64,000 bases of DNA from Alkalibacillus flavidus (GTDB taxonomy: Bacteria; Bacillota; Bacilli; Bacillales; Alkalibacillaceae): the NCBI RefSeq assembly GCF_040545925.1, contig NZ_JBEPMX010000005.1, positions 103,068 to 167,067 of the forward strand. Direction: 5' to 3'. This document shows, piece by piece, positions 53,189 through 61,918 of this stretch. The notes below the pieces were generated by a model. The model ran no database searches. It saw only the letters and a program-made list of their open reading frames with translations, and was not told where the DNA came from. The position numbers and the translations under genes were made by a program. The number at the start of each line of letters is the position of its first letter. Positions within the stretch are counted from its first letter, which is position 1.

Positions 53189-53899
53189 GTGCCAAGACGT
53201 TATTGGGGAATACTGATTATATATTTAGCTGCACAATTATTACCGAGTCTTATTTTAGGGTTTGTCTATCAACCGGACCTTCCCCCACAAAATGTGTTGA
53301 TCTTATCAACCATTGTGAGTATGTCAATTGCGACGATTTGGATTATTAGTTTATTACGGCATGAGATGGCGTCGTTAAATCATCGGAGTGGACTAGGAAC
53401 AGGAGAAATTGTTAAATGGTCCATTATCGGTGTCGTGTTGGCATATGGGACTCAAATTGTCGCTAACGTGATTAATATTTATGTATTAGGTATTGAACAA
53501 GGGTCACAAAACACACAAGATATTATACAAATTATCGAAAGCAACGTATGGTTTATTTTATTACCGATTGTGTTCGCACCGATTTTAGAGGAAATTGTGT
53601 TTCGTAAAATTTTATTCGGTGAAATTTATAAACGGACGAACTTTGTGATAGCTGGTCTGCTATCAGCTTTTATTTTCGCCGCGATGCACTTCGACTTCAC
53701 ATTTATCTTAACGTACACAGCGATGGGCTTTGCGTTTGCGTACCTTTATGTCAAAACAGAGCGCATTATTGTCCCGATCATTGCCCATATGGCGATGAAT
53801 ACATTTGTCGTGATGATTCAATTAAGTGTGGACATTGACGACTTAGAACGACAACTAGAAGATATGCAAAATGCATTAATGATTTTCTTTGGAGGATAG
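53189..53899 (+). CDS. ydiL: CPBP family intramembrane metalloprotease, YdiL-like
   Basis: A 236-residue membrane protease-like protein with about seven helices. The CPBP/Abi motifs are visible: EEIVFRKILFGEIY (E-E-x-x-x-R), AAMHFDFTF and IAHMAMNTFV. The start is GTG, 9 bases after AAAGGA. It is divergent from groES and followed by ydiK, as in B. subtilis. Such proteins resemble the CAAX-processing protease Rce1; the substrate is unknown. Confidence 0.9.
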   Translation: MPRRYWGILIIYLAAQLLPSLILGFVYQPDLPPQNVLILSTIVSMSIATIWIISLLRHEMASLNHRSGLGTGEIVKWSIIGVVLAYGTQIVANVINIYVLGIEQGSQNTQDIIQIIESNVWFILLPIVFAPILEEIVFRKILFGEIYKRTNFVIAGLLSAFIFAAMHFDFTFILTYTAMGFAFAYLYVKTERIIVPIIAHMAMNTFVVMIQLSVDIDDLERQLEDMQNALMIFFGG

Positions 53900-53902
53900 G
53901 AC

Positions 53903-54094
53903 ATGAAGATTTCACCAATTATATTAGCTTGGGTTTATATATTCATGGGCGTCTTGTTCGTCTATTTAGCGATTGAAACAGCGGATCAAACGATTTGGAA
54001 TGCCGGAACACTTTTATTCGCGTTTATTGCAGCGATTGATTTCGGCGTGGCGATTCGATTATTCGGCGTCAACCAAGCGATGAAAAAACAATAA
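53903..54094 (+). CDS. ydiK: DUF4305 small membrane protein, YdiK-like
   Basis: A 63-residue protein with two membrane helices (LAWVYIFMGVLFVYLAI and TLLFAFIAAIDFGVAIRLFG). A GGAGGATAG site is immediately upstream; it starts 3 bases after ydiL, so they are co-translated. Function unknown; conserved next to ydiL in Bacillus. Confidence 0.85.
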   Translation: MKISPIILAWVYIFMGVLFVYLAIETADQTIWNAGTLLFAFIAAIDFGVAIRLFGVNQAMKKQ

Positions 54095-54100
54095 ACTAAT

Positions 54101-54136
54101 TTTACCGTCATACATGATTGTATGGCGGTTTTTTAA
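54101..54136 (+). terminator. Terminator of ydiL-ydiK
   Basis: ACCGTCATACA pairs with TGTATGGCGGT, followed by TTTTTT. Confidence 0.88.
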
Positions 54137-54223
54137 TGGCATTGATGCATAATGCTTGTCACATTGGAATACATTGAAGTAACCTTTTATACCATGAAAT
54201 AAATCAAATTTTTCAAAATAGTA

Positions 54224-54252
54224 TTGTCGAATTTGTGAATTTTCTTTATGAT
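54224..54252 (+). promoter_or_regulatory. Promoter of alsT
   Basis: TTGTCG, a 17-base spacer and TATGAT, 40 bases before the alsT start. Confidence 0.65.
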
Positions 54253-54292
54253 ATTGTTATGAAGGTTAATAGATTAATAAGGGAGGAATACG

Positions 54293-55648
54293 ATGGAAGA
54301 GCGAATTATTAGCTTTTTAGAAGCGATTAGTGACTTCGTCTGGGGTCCTTGGACGCTCACCTTATTGGTTGGGACAGGGATTTTCCTCACGTTTCGACTC
54401 GGCTTCTTACAGTTCAAAACATTACCTTACGCATTGAAATTATCATTTAGTCCTAAAAAGCAAGACAAGAAATCAGAGGGTGACATCTCTCACTTTCAAT
54501 CGTTAACGACGGCGCTCGCCGCGACGATTGGTACCGGTAATATCGCCGGTGTTGCAACAGCCGTTGTCGCAGGTGGTCCTGGTGCGGTGTTATGGATGTG
54601 GATCTCCGCCCTATTCGGTATGGCAACGAAATACGCTGAGGCGATTTTGGCTGTTAAATACCGTGAGAAAGATCCAAATGGCAATATGTCAGGCGGTCCG
54701 ATGTACTATATCGAAAAAGGTCTGAACATGAAATGGCTTGCCGTGTTGTTTGCATTTTTCGGTGCGGTCGCTGCCTTTGGTATCGGGAATATGGTACAGT
54801 CGAACTCTGTGTCAGATGCGCTTGATACAACATTTGATGTTCCGTTTATTGTAACGGGTATTGTATTAACGGTGTTAGCTGGTCTCGTGATCTTAGGTGG
54901 TATTAAGAGTATCGGACGAGTTACCGCTTATATCGTGCCGTTTATGGCTTTGTTTTATGTCATTGGTGGATTAATCATTTTATTCTCTAATTTAAGTATG
55001 GCAGGCGAAGCTGTTGCGCTTATTTTCACAGATGCATTCACTGGACAAGCGGTTGCTGGTGGTGCACTCGGTGCCGTCATTCGTTGGGGTGTTGCTCGTG
55101 GGGTATTCTCTAACGAAGCTGGTCTCGGTTCTGCACCGATTGCTGCGGCGGCTGCGCGTACTGACTACCCTGGCCGTCAAGCGTTAGTTTCCATGACGCA
55201 AGTATTTATTGATACGATTGTCGTTTGTTCGATTACAGGTATTACGATTGTCATGGCTGATATGTATATCGGCGGCGAAAAAGGCGCTAGCTTAACATCA
55301 CAATCCTTTGAAGCTTTCTTAGGGCCAACAGGTTCGATGATTGTTTCACTCGGTCTCGTATTCTTTGCTTTCTCAACGATTCTCGGTTGGTCTTACTACG
55401 GTGAGAAATGCTTCGGTTACTTAACGAAACATAAAGGCTTGAACATTTACCGTGTTCTCTTTATCGCCCTCATTTTCGTCGGAGCTGTTGTGAAGCTCGA
55501 TGTTGTATGGGCATTCGCTGACGTGATGAACGGGCTTATGGCTGTACCAAACTTAATCGGCTTACTCCTCCTCTCTGGTGTTGTTGTAAATGAGACACGT
55601 AAGTTTATCAAAGTGAAACAACAAGAAGAAGCAAGTGAACAATCCTAA
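54293..55648 (+). CDS. alsT: Sodium:alanine symporter family protein, AlsT-like
   Basis: Na+-coupled amino acid importer (AGCS family; alanine, glycine or glutamine), 451 residues with about eleven helices. Motifs: FQSLTTALAATIGTGNIAGVATAVVAGGPGAV at the substrate site, NMSGGPMYYIEKGL, and FSNEAGLGSAPIAAAAARTDYPGRQALV. GGAGG lies 5 bases upstream. Its last codons are part of a 31-bp tandem triplication. Confidence 0.93.
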   Translation: MEERIISFLEAISDFVWGPWTLTLLVGTGIFLTFRLGFLQFKTLPYALKLSFSPKKQDKKSEGDISHFQSLTTALAATIGTGNIAGVATAVVAGGPGAVLWMWISALFGMATKYAEAILAVKYREKDPNGNMSGGPMYYIEKGLNMKWLAVLFAFFGAVAAFGIGNMVQSNSVSDALDTTFDVPFIVTGIVLTVLAGLVILGGIKSIGRVTAYIVPFMALFYVIGGLIILFSNLSMAGEAVALIFTDAFTGQAVAGGALGAVIRWGVARGVFSNEAGLGSAPIAAAAARTDYPGRQALVSMTQVFIDTIVVCSITGITIVMADMYIGGEKGASLTSQSFEAFLGPTGSMIVSLGLVFFAFSTILGWSYYGEKCFGYLTKHKGLNIYRVLFIALIFVGAVVKLDVVWAFADVMNGLMAVPNLIGLLLLSGVVVNETRKFIKVKQQEEASEQS

Positions 55649-55720
55649 ATAATAAGCAGAAGCAAGTGAACAATCCTAAATAATAAGCAGAAGCAAGTGA
55701 ACAATCCTAAATAATAAGCA
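55628..55720. repeat. Three perfect 31-bp tandem copies at the alsT 3' end
   Basis: The unit beginning GAAGCAAGTGAACAATCC recurs at 55628, 55659 and 55690 without mismatch. The first copy holds the alsT stop codon (55646-55648); 31 is not a multiple of three, so extra copies lie outside the coding frame. Perfect identity suggests a recent or unstable expansion. Confidence 0.95.
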
Positions 55721-55721
55721 G

Positions 55722-55751
55722 AAGGCACTGACAGCGGTCAGTGCCTTTTAT
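55722..55751 (+). terminator. Terminator of alsT
   Basis: AAGGCACTGAC pairs with GTCAGTGCCTT around AGCG, followed by TTATTTT. Confidence 0.9.
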
Positions 55752-55752
55752 T

Positions 55753-55899
55753 TTGATCCACTTTTCACTTATCTTGACTCAACTATAGAAATGCTTGAAT
55801 CACATTGAGATGGGCTTGCATCAAACTCGTAACCTCTTGACTCACTTTTCAAAACGCTTGATTCAAAGATCAATCGGCTTGATGCAATCTGGATCATTA
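55753..55899. repeat. Seven-unit 21-bp array, TTGATTCAA type
   Basis: Units start at 55753, 55774, 55795, 55816, 55837, 55858 and 55879, exactly 21 bp apart: TTGATCC, TTGACTC, TTGAATC, TTGCATC, TTGACTC, TTGATTC, TTGATGC. The last two units lie in the 3' end of the convergent SRAP gene (stop 55863-55865), so the array supplies its final codons. Confidence 0.88.
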
Positions 55900-56528
55900 T
55901 GCTTCGGACTGTTCACATATGTGCTGACAACGTCATACGTTAACGGTAAATCTGGCTGCGCATACAACCATTCTTTCATATCAGTCGGATTTTTCGCTTC
56001 GAAATCGATCCACTCTTGCTCGCTATTAGCTGGAAGCATGACAGGCATGCGGTGATGGATCTCAGCCATGTCACGATTCGCTTCCTTCGTTAAAATCGTA
56101 CACGTCACTTTTTCCCCCGCTTCAGTCTGCCAGCGGTCCCAAAGGCCTGCAAACGTAAACAGCTCTTGATCAGGTGAATAAATTCGCACAGGCTGTTTAG
56201 CACCGTCAATCGTCATCCATTCGTAAAAGCTATCCGCAACGATTAAGCAACGGCGCTTTGACAACAGTTTTTTGTAACTAGGTTTTTCCTCCGCGGTTTC
56301 GAGTCTGGCGTTGATCATGTTGTGTCGCATCGATTCATCCTTAGCCCAGGACGGAATAAGCCCCCAACTCATTGGGCCGATGCGATTTTGCTCACCGTCA
56401 CTCACCACAGCGATCACATCTTGTGTCGGGGCAACATTGTAACTCGGCTCCCACGCAATCTGACCGTCCGCTTGATACAACTTTTTCACCGTATCGGGTC
56501 CTACCGTTAACGTAAATCGTCCACACAC
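55863..56528 (-). CDS. SRAP domain protein (HMCES/YedK family)
   Basis: DNA-protein crosslinking protein that shields abasic sites in single-stranded DNA, 221 residues. Cys2 of MCGRFTLTV is the catalytic nucleophile; SYNVAPTQDVIAV, MINARLETAEEKPSYKKLL (with conserved Asn, Arg, Glu) and IHHRMPVML (active-site His) follow. The start is GTG, 7 bases after GAGGAGG, and overlaps the MFS stop by one base. Its C-terminal residues derive from a 21-bp repeat array. Confidence 0.93.
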   Translation of the reverse strand: MCGRFTLTVGPDTVKKLYQADGQIAWEPSYNVAPTQDVIAVVSDGEQNRIGPMSWGLIPSWAKDESMRHNMINARLETAEEKPSYKKLLSKRRCLIVADSFYEWMTIDGAKQPVRIYSPDQELFTFAGLWDRWQTEAGEKVTCTILTKEANRDMAEIHHRMPVMLPANSEQEWIDFEAKNPTDMKEWLYAQPDLPLTYDVVSTYVNSPKHNDPDCIKPIDL

Positions 56529-57928
56529 TACGCTTCCTCCTCGTCGACACCTTTCATTTTATACGCGGCAGGTATCGCAAACGCAATAATCACACCTGCA
56601 ACAATAAAGGCTTCATTTAATGCTTGTAAGGTCGCTTCTTGCGTTGACATATGATCGAGTAACATCATATGACCGCGCCTTAACTCGTAATAAACTGAGA
56701 AAAAGACGATCCCGAGCGATGATGAGAATTGGCGGATTAAATTGTTCATCGCTGAGCCTTGCGCGACTAAGTTTTCCGGAATCTTATTCATACCAGCTGT
56801 GGTCGCTGGCATATTCCCAAAGCCAAGGCCTGCTCCGTGAATCGCTTGAATGACGAAAATCACCCAAATCGCCGTCGACAATTCGACGAAACCGTACGCA
56901 AAACTGGATAACGACAAAATAATCAAGCCAGTCGGAATCACGAGTTTCGGGCCTTTTTTATCTAAAATTTTACCGCCAACATTCATAAACACGCCGCTTA
57001 ATAACGAACTCGGAAGGAAAATCAAACCTGTCGTCACTAATCCGAGCATAAACGCTTCTTGAATGAGATATGGGACTAAAAATAGCGTGGAAAACAACCC
57101 AATCGACGCGGCAGATGTTACGAATATCGAATAACGATACGTCTTAATTTTAAACACGCGCAACTCTAATAAAGGTTGCTGTTGCCTCAACTCGTGGCGA
57201 ATAAATAAGCCAATAAACGTAATACCAACTACAAGTAATGCGACGTTTGTGACATTTACCAGTCCATCAATTTCTCGCCCTTGTCCAAGCACGTATAATA
57301 CCGGACCAACACCAAGTGTGACCATTAAGAATCCTAAGCCATCGAACTTGAGTGATGGATCGGACTCGGTCGTTTTTAAATACTTCGTCGAAAAGAATAA
57401 ACTTAATAACGCAAACGGAATATTAAATAAGAATAAATAAATCCAATTCAAGTTTTCAGCAATGAGGCCACCAATTGTCGGACCGATCGCTGGGGCAATC
57501 ATGACTGAAATACCGTACGTCCCGACCGCGAACCCGCGTTCATTTTTCGGAAAGGCATGGAATATAAGCGCCATCGCATTCGGCAACATTAAACCACCCG
57601 CAACCCCTTGTACCGCACGAGAACTAATGACCATCTCTAGCGATTGCGATAAAGCGCCGAGAATCGATCCGGTAATAAACAAGCAGACGCCAATAATATA
57701 GACTTTCTTCCGCCCGAACCGATCACCTAGAAATCCAGTCAGTGGCATCGTCATTCCCATCGCGATCATAAAAATGGTCAATATCCAACTCACACCGACC
57801 GCATCGGAATCGAATATACGCATAAACTCCGGCAACACCGGATTTAACATACTATTATTTAAAATAACCGTAAATGTTCCAAACAAGACGGCTAACACAA
57901 CTAACCATTTATGTGACACATTACTCAT
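56528..57928 (-). CDS. DHA2 family MFS drug transporter (EmrB/QacA type)
   Basis: Proton-coupled exporter of 466 residues with 14 predicted helices. Motif A appears as LTGFLGDRFGRKKVYIIG, motif C-like as GISVMIAPAIGPTIGGLIA and the N-terminal motif D1 as LNNSMLNPVLP. The substrate is unknown. GGGG lies 9 bases upstream; the following SRAP gene overlaps by one base and is co-transcribed. Confidence 0.9.
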   Translation of the reverse strand: MSNVSHKWLVVLAVLFGTFTVILNNSMLNPVLPEFMRIFDSDAVGVSWILTIFMIAMGMTMPLTGFLGDRFGRKKVYIIGVCLFITGSILGALSQSLEMVISSRAVQGVAGGLMLPNAMALIFHAFPKNERGFAVGTYGISVMIAPAIGPTIGGLIAENLNWIYLFLFNIPFALLSLFFSTKYLKTTESDPSLKFDGLGFLMVTLGVGPVLYVLGQGREIDGLVNVTNVALLVVGITFIGLFIRHELRQQQPLLELRVFKIKTYRYSIFVTSAASIGLFSTLFLVPYLIQEAFMLGLVTTGLIFLPSSLLSGVFMNVGGKILDKKGPKLVIPTGLIILSLSSFAYGFVELSTAIWVIFVIQAIHGAGLGFGNMPATTAGMNKIPENLVAQGSAMNNLIRQFSSSLGIVFFSVYYELRRGHMMLLDHMSTQEATLQALNEAFIVAGVIIAFAIPAAYKMKGVDEEEA

Positions 57929-57999
57929 CGTTGTTGGCCCCTTTAATTTTTCGTCTCACGAACTATTGTACTTGTTTACACGATGATTGGAAAGGTCGC

Positions 58000-58626
58000 T
58001 CATTCATTTTTTAAAAAGTAAATCAGCGACTGCAGTTCGACTGAGAGATCGATATGCCTCACCCGGACATCGTCAGGTACCGATAAGCGAGCAGGCGTGA
58101 AGTTTAAGATCCCTTCGATACCTGTATTTACCAATCGTTCGGTTACTTCATCAGCCGCATGCATCGGTACGGTTAAGATCGCGACATTAATATTCGTCCG
58201 CTTCAGTTCTGACTCTAAATCATTCACACTAAAAATCGGCACCCCGCCAATGGTTGTGCCTACTTTATCATCATTTGTATCAAATGCGATTTCAATCTTC
58301 GTGTTGTTGTTTTTGATAAAATTATAATTGAGTAATGCTGTGCCTAGATTCCCTACTCCGACGAGTGCGACATGGGCAATTTCATCTTGGTCAAGTACTT
58401 TACGAAACACATAAATTAAATGCTCGATATCATAGCCGTACCCTTTACGGCCAAGCTCGCCAAAATAGGAAAAGTCTTTGCGAATGGTGGCTGAATCCAC
58501 TTTAACGGCGTCACTTAATTCTTTTGACGAGATACGTTGCTTCCCTTGTTGTTGCATTGAATTTAAATGGCGATAATAAAGCGGCAACCGTTTCGCTGTT
58601 GCTTTCGGTATCTTCTGGTCTACCAT
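58000..58626 (-). CDS. rex: Redox-sensing repressor Rex
   Basis: NADH/NAD+-sensing repressor of fermentation and respiration genes, 208 residues. The winged-helix N-terminus (IPKATAKRLPLYYRHLNSMQ, SSKELSDAVKVDSATIRKDFSYFGELG) is followed by the Rossmann domain with VALVGVGNLGTALLNYNF. Divergent from ydiF, as in many Bacilli. Confidence 0.96.
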   Translation of the reverse strand: MVDQKIPKATAKRLPLYYRHLNSMQQQGKQRISSKELSDAVKVDSATIRKDFSYFGELGRKGYGYDIEHLIYVFRKVLDQDEIAHVALVGVGNLGTALLNYNFIKNNNTKIEIAFDTNDDKVGTTIGGVPIFSVNDLESELKRTNINVAILTVPMHAADEVTERLVNTGIEGILNFTPARLSVPDDVRVRHIDLSVELQSLIYFLKNE

Positions 58627-58724
58627 CGTTTTAGAATCTCCTTTTTTGAAAACGATTTAAAAACGTCATGCATTGCTTTATAGTAAGACTATACGATAAA
58701 CTAGGTCACGTTGAGGTGAATACC

Positions 58725-60680
58725 ATGATAGTGATGCAATTAAATAATATCGGCAAGTCATTTGGTGCTGATACTATTCTATCGAAAATTAAATTAGAAG
58801 TACATCATCGTGACCGAATCGCGATTGTCGGCCGTAATGGAGCCGGGAAATCGACGATCCTGCAAATTATGGCAGGCGAAGCGTCCTACGATGAAGGAGA
58901 AATATACAAACCGAAAGATGTCTCGATTGGCTATCTCGCGCAACATTCAGGCCTTAGTTCATCCGAAACGATCTGGAATGAAATGTTGTCGGTTTTTAAA
59001 GAAACCGTTGCTCGTGAAAAAGAATTACGCGAATTAGAAGGCCAGATGGCGAACCCAGATGTTTTCGCTGATGATGAGTCGTATCAACAATTACTGACGA
59101 CTTATGATCAAAAACAAAACGAATTCCAAGCAATGGGTGGCTTTCAATACGAAGCTGACATTAAATCGGTTTTACAAGGCTTGAATTTCGGCGAATTCGA
59201 TTATCAAACGCCGATCAATGATTTAAGTGGTGGGCAAAAGACACGCCTGGCACTCGGGAAATTATTACTAGCAAAACCCGACGTGCTTATATTAGACGAG
59301 CCGACGAACCATCTCGACATTGACACGCTCAATTGGCTCGAGAATTACTTAAACAGTTATGATGGTGCTGTCGTCATCGTGTCGCACGACCGTTATTTCT
59401 TAGACCAAACTGTCAACGTCGTCTATGAAGTCGCGTTTCAATCATCGAAGCGTTATAACGGCAACTACAGTTATTTTCTACAAAAGCGACAAGAAGATTA
59501 CGAACTGCAAATGAAGCATTTCGAAAAACAACAAAGCGAAATCAAACGACTAGAAGATTTCGTCCAACGTAATATTGCCCGCGATTCGACGAGTAAACGC
59601 GCTCAAGCTAGACGGAAACAACTTGAGAAAATGGAGCGCATCGAACGGCCGGATTTAGACGATGCATCGGCGAAATTCAGCTTCGATATTAAACAAAAAA
59701 GTGGTAATGACGTCCTTAAAGTTAACCAACTCGAAGCGCGTTATGGCGCGTTAGACGAACCAATTTTCCGTAACGTCACGTTCAGCGTCAATCGCGGCGA
59801 TCGAATTGCGATCGTCGGGCCGAATGGTGTTGGCAAAACGACCCTCATTCAAGCAATTTTAAAGCGAATGGAATTTGTCGACGGTGAGGTTCAAGTGGGC
59901 ACGAACGTCGATTTTGGCTATTACGACCAGGAACAGTCGACATTAAATCCATCAAAGACCGCGTTAGACGAACTGTGGGATGACTATCCCCTCATGAATG
60001 AGAAAGACGTTCGGACCGTGCTCGGTAATTTCCTATTTACGGGTGAAGATGTGCTTAAAACGGTCGGGATGCTAAGTGGCGGCGAAAAAGCACGTGTGTT
60101 GCTCGCTAAACTCATGTTGCAACAAGCGAACGTGTTAATTATGGACGAGCCGACGAACCATTTAGATTTAGACAGTAAAGAAGTTTTAGAAGCGGCGCTG
60201 GCTGATTTCCCTGGCACAATCATCTTCGTATCGCACGACCGTTATTTCATTAACCGGATTGCTACTCAAGTACTTGAAATGAATCAACACGGCGTGAAGA
60301 CATACCTCGGCGATTACGATTATTATTTAGAGAAGAAACAAGAAGAAGCTGAGATTAAAGCTATGGAAGACGCACAAAAACAAGAGGACAATCAAGCTGA
60401 ACAGACGACGAAATCACAATTCGAACAAGACAAACAAGTTAAACGGGATATTCGTAAGTTAGAACGACGAATTGAAACGATTGAAACGTCGATTCAGGAG
60501 CATGAAGAAGTGATCGAGGCTGAGCAGGCGAAAATGAATAATCCTGATCTAGCGGGCGATTATAGTACGCTACAAGATATTAATGACACGATCCAGCATC
60601 ACCAGGAAGCAATTGATGCATTAATGGAAGAATGGGAAACGCTACAAGAACAATTAGATTCGTATGAAACGAATGTATAA
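58725..60680 (+). CDS. ydiF: ABC-F family ATPase, YdiF-like
   Basis: Cytosolic ABC-F protein of 651 residues with two ATPase domains and no membrane part; such proteins act on the ribosome. Walker A sites are GRNGAGKSTILQIM and GPNGVGKTTLIQA, signatures LSGGQKTRLALGK and LSGGEKARVLLAK, Walker B LILDEPTNHLDI and LIMDEPTNHLDL. The charged linker near residues 240-320 and a C-terminal coiled coil (KRDIRKLERRIETIETSIQEHEE) are typical. ATG at 58725 follows TTGAGGTGA; the longer frame from 58668 has no ribosome site. Confidence 0.92.
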   Translation: MIVMQLNNIGKSFGADTILSKIKLEVHHRDRIAIVGRNGAGKSTILQIMAGEASYDEGEIYKPKDVSIGYLAQHSGLSSSETIWNEMLSVFKETVAREKELRELEGQMANPDVFADDESYQQLLTTYDQKQNEFQAMGGFQYEADIKSVLQGLNFGEFDYQTPINDLSGGQKTRLALGKLLLAKPDVLILDEPTNHLDIDTLNWLENYLNSYDGAVVIVSHDRYFLDQTVNVVYEVAFQSSKRYNGNYSYFLQKRQEDYELQMKHFEKQQSEIKRLEDFVQRNIARDSTSKRAQARRKQLEKMERIERPDLDDASAKFSFDIKQKSGNDVLKVNQLEARYGALDEPIFRNVTFSVNRGDRIAIVGPNGVGKTTLIQAILKRMEFVDGEVQVGTNVDFGYYDQEQSTLNPSKTALDELWDDYPLMNEKDVRTVLGNFLFTGEDVLKTVGMLSGGEKARVLLAKLMLQQANVLIMDEPTNHLDLDSKEVLEAALADFPGTIIFVSHDRYFINRIATQVLEMNQHGVKTYLGDYDYYLEKKQEEAEIKAMEDAQKQEDNQAEQTTKSQFEQDKQVKRDIRKLERRIETIETSIQEHEEVIEAEQAKMNNPDLAGDYSTLQDINDTIQHHQEAIDALMEEWETLQEQLDSYETNV

Positions 60681-60684
60681 CTGG

Positions 60685-60738
60685 AACCGTTCAATAAGGA
60701 TGATGGTCACATTATCCACATATTGAACGGTTTTTTTA
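60685..60738 (+). terminator. Terminator of ydiF
   Basis: ACCGTTCAATA pairs with TATTGAACGGT across a long loop that contains a DnaA box, followed by TTTTTT. Confidence 0.8.
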
Positions 60739-60892
60739 TTTATCAACAGCTCACATCCCCTATAAGACGGGTTTCACACATGATTATACACAATATCCAC
60801 AGCTTGTGAGTAGTTTATCCCCATTTCCGTCTACTTTTTCACAGCCGAATTTGTCCCTATTCTATAAAAAAGTTCCACAGCTATGTGGATAA
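60712..60892. promoter_or_regulatory. DnaA-box cluster between ydiF and tsaD
   Basis: Three exact TTATNCACA boxes: TTATCCACA at 60712-60720, TTATACACA at 60784-60792, and TGTGGATAA (complement strand) at 60884-60892. One-mismatch boxes: TTATCAACA at 60740, ATATCCACA at 60793, TTATCCCCA at 60815. As I recall, the gcp (tsaD)-ydiF gap carries a DnaA-box cluster in B. subtilis too. Confidence 0.75.
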
Positions 60893-60902
60893 GCTGTGGA
60901 AT
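60862..60902 (-). terminator. Terminator of the tsa operon
   Basis: On the minus strand TTCCACAGCT pairs with AGCTGTGGAA around TATCCACAT, followed by CTTTTTT. The loop overlaps an exact DnaA box. Confidence 0.85.
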
Positions 60903-60904
60903 CA

Positions 60905-61918
60905 TTACGGCATCATAAGTCCAGGGTTTGCATTTAAATCGAAATCCGCAACATCACCTTGATGATATTGAATCGAAGCCGCTGCCCCGATCATTGCGGC
61001 ATTATCTGTACACAAATAAAGTGGCGGAATGTGCACAGCAATATCACTATCTGCAAATCGATCACGAAGACGCTTTCGTAATGTTTGGTTCGCTGACACG
61101 CCTCCTGCGACAATTAACTGTTTCACCCCATAATCTTGCGCGGCTTGAAATGTTTTATCGACTAACACATCGATCACACTTGCTTGAAATGACGCCGCAA
61201 TATTAGCCTTATCAATTGATTCACCTTTTTGTCGTTTATGATGTAATGTGTTAATAACGGATGTTTTTAAACCACTGAAACTAAAATCGTAAGACCCTTC
61301 TTCTAAATAAGAACGCGGAAACTGATACGTCTCTTCACCTGTTTGGGCTAACTGATCGATTTGTGGCCCTCCTGGATAGGGTAAGTTAAGGGCTTTAGCC
61401 ACTTTATCATAAGCTTCACCCGCTGCATCATCTCGCGTCTCACCAATCACGTCATACTGTCCGTGTCCATCCATATAAATCAATTCCGTATGACCGCCTG
61501 AAACGACTAGAGATAATAGCGGGAACTCAAACGGCTGTTCAAGACGATTCGCATAAATATGTCCAGCAATATGGTGCACACCAATGAGCGGCAAATCATG
61601 CGCAAAAGCAATGGCTCTAGCTGCGTTCACGCCTACTAACAGAGCACCGACTAAACCAGGACCTTGCGTCACCGCGACCGCATCTAAATCGTCAAACGAC
61701 ACGTCTGCTTCTGTCATCGCTTGTTCCATCACCACGGTCATTTGTTCAATATGATGACGCGATGCCACTTCAGGAACGACACCACCGAATTTTTCGTGAA
61801 TATCCATTTGGGTTGCCACAACATTCGATAACAGCGTTGTCCCCCCTTGGACGACAGCGGCTGCCGTTTCATCACAACTCGTTTCAATGGCTAATATCAT
61901 TTCATTTGCTTCAGTCAT
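60905..61918 (-). CDS. tsaD: tRNA N6-threonylcarbamoyladenosine transferase TsaD
   Basis: Catalytic ASKHA subunit of the t6A complex, 337 residues, attaching threonylcarbamoyl to A37 of ANN-reading tRNAs. LAIETSCDETAAAVV opens the fold; metal-binding histidines are in GVHHIAGHIYANRL; SLVVSGGHTELIYM and LIVAGGVSANQTLR are family signatures. The ATG overlaps the rimI stop (ATGA). It is last in the tsaE-tsaB-rimI-tsaD operon. Confidence 0.97.
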   Translation of the reverse strand: MTEANEMILAIETSCDETAAAVVQGGTTLLSNVVATQMDIHEKFGGVVPEVASRHHIEQMTVVMEQAMTEADVSFDDLDAVAVTQGPGLVGALLVGVNAARAIAFAHDLPLIGVHHIAGHIYANRLEQPFEFPLLSLVVSGGHTELIYMDGHGQYDVIGETRDDAAGEAYDKVAKALNLPYPGGPQIDQLAQTGEETYQFPRSYLEEGSYDFSFSGLKTSVINTLHHKRQKGESIDKANIAASFQASVIDVLVDKTFQAAQDYGVKQLIVAGGVSANQTLRKRLRDRFADSDIAVHIPPLYLCTDNAAMIGAAASIQYHQGDVADFDLNANPGLMMP

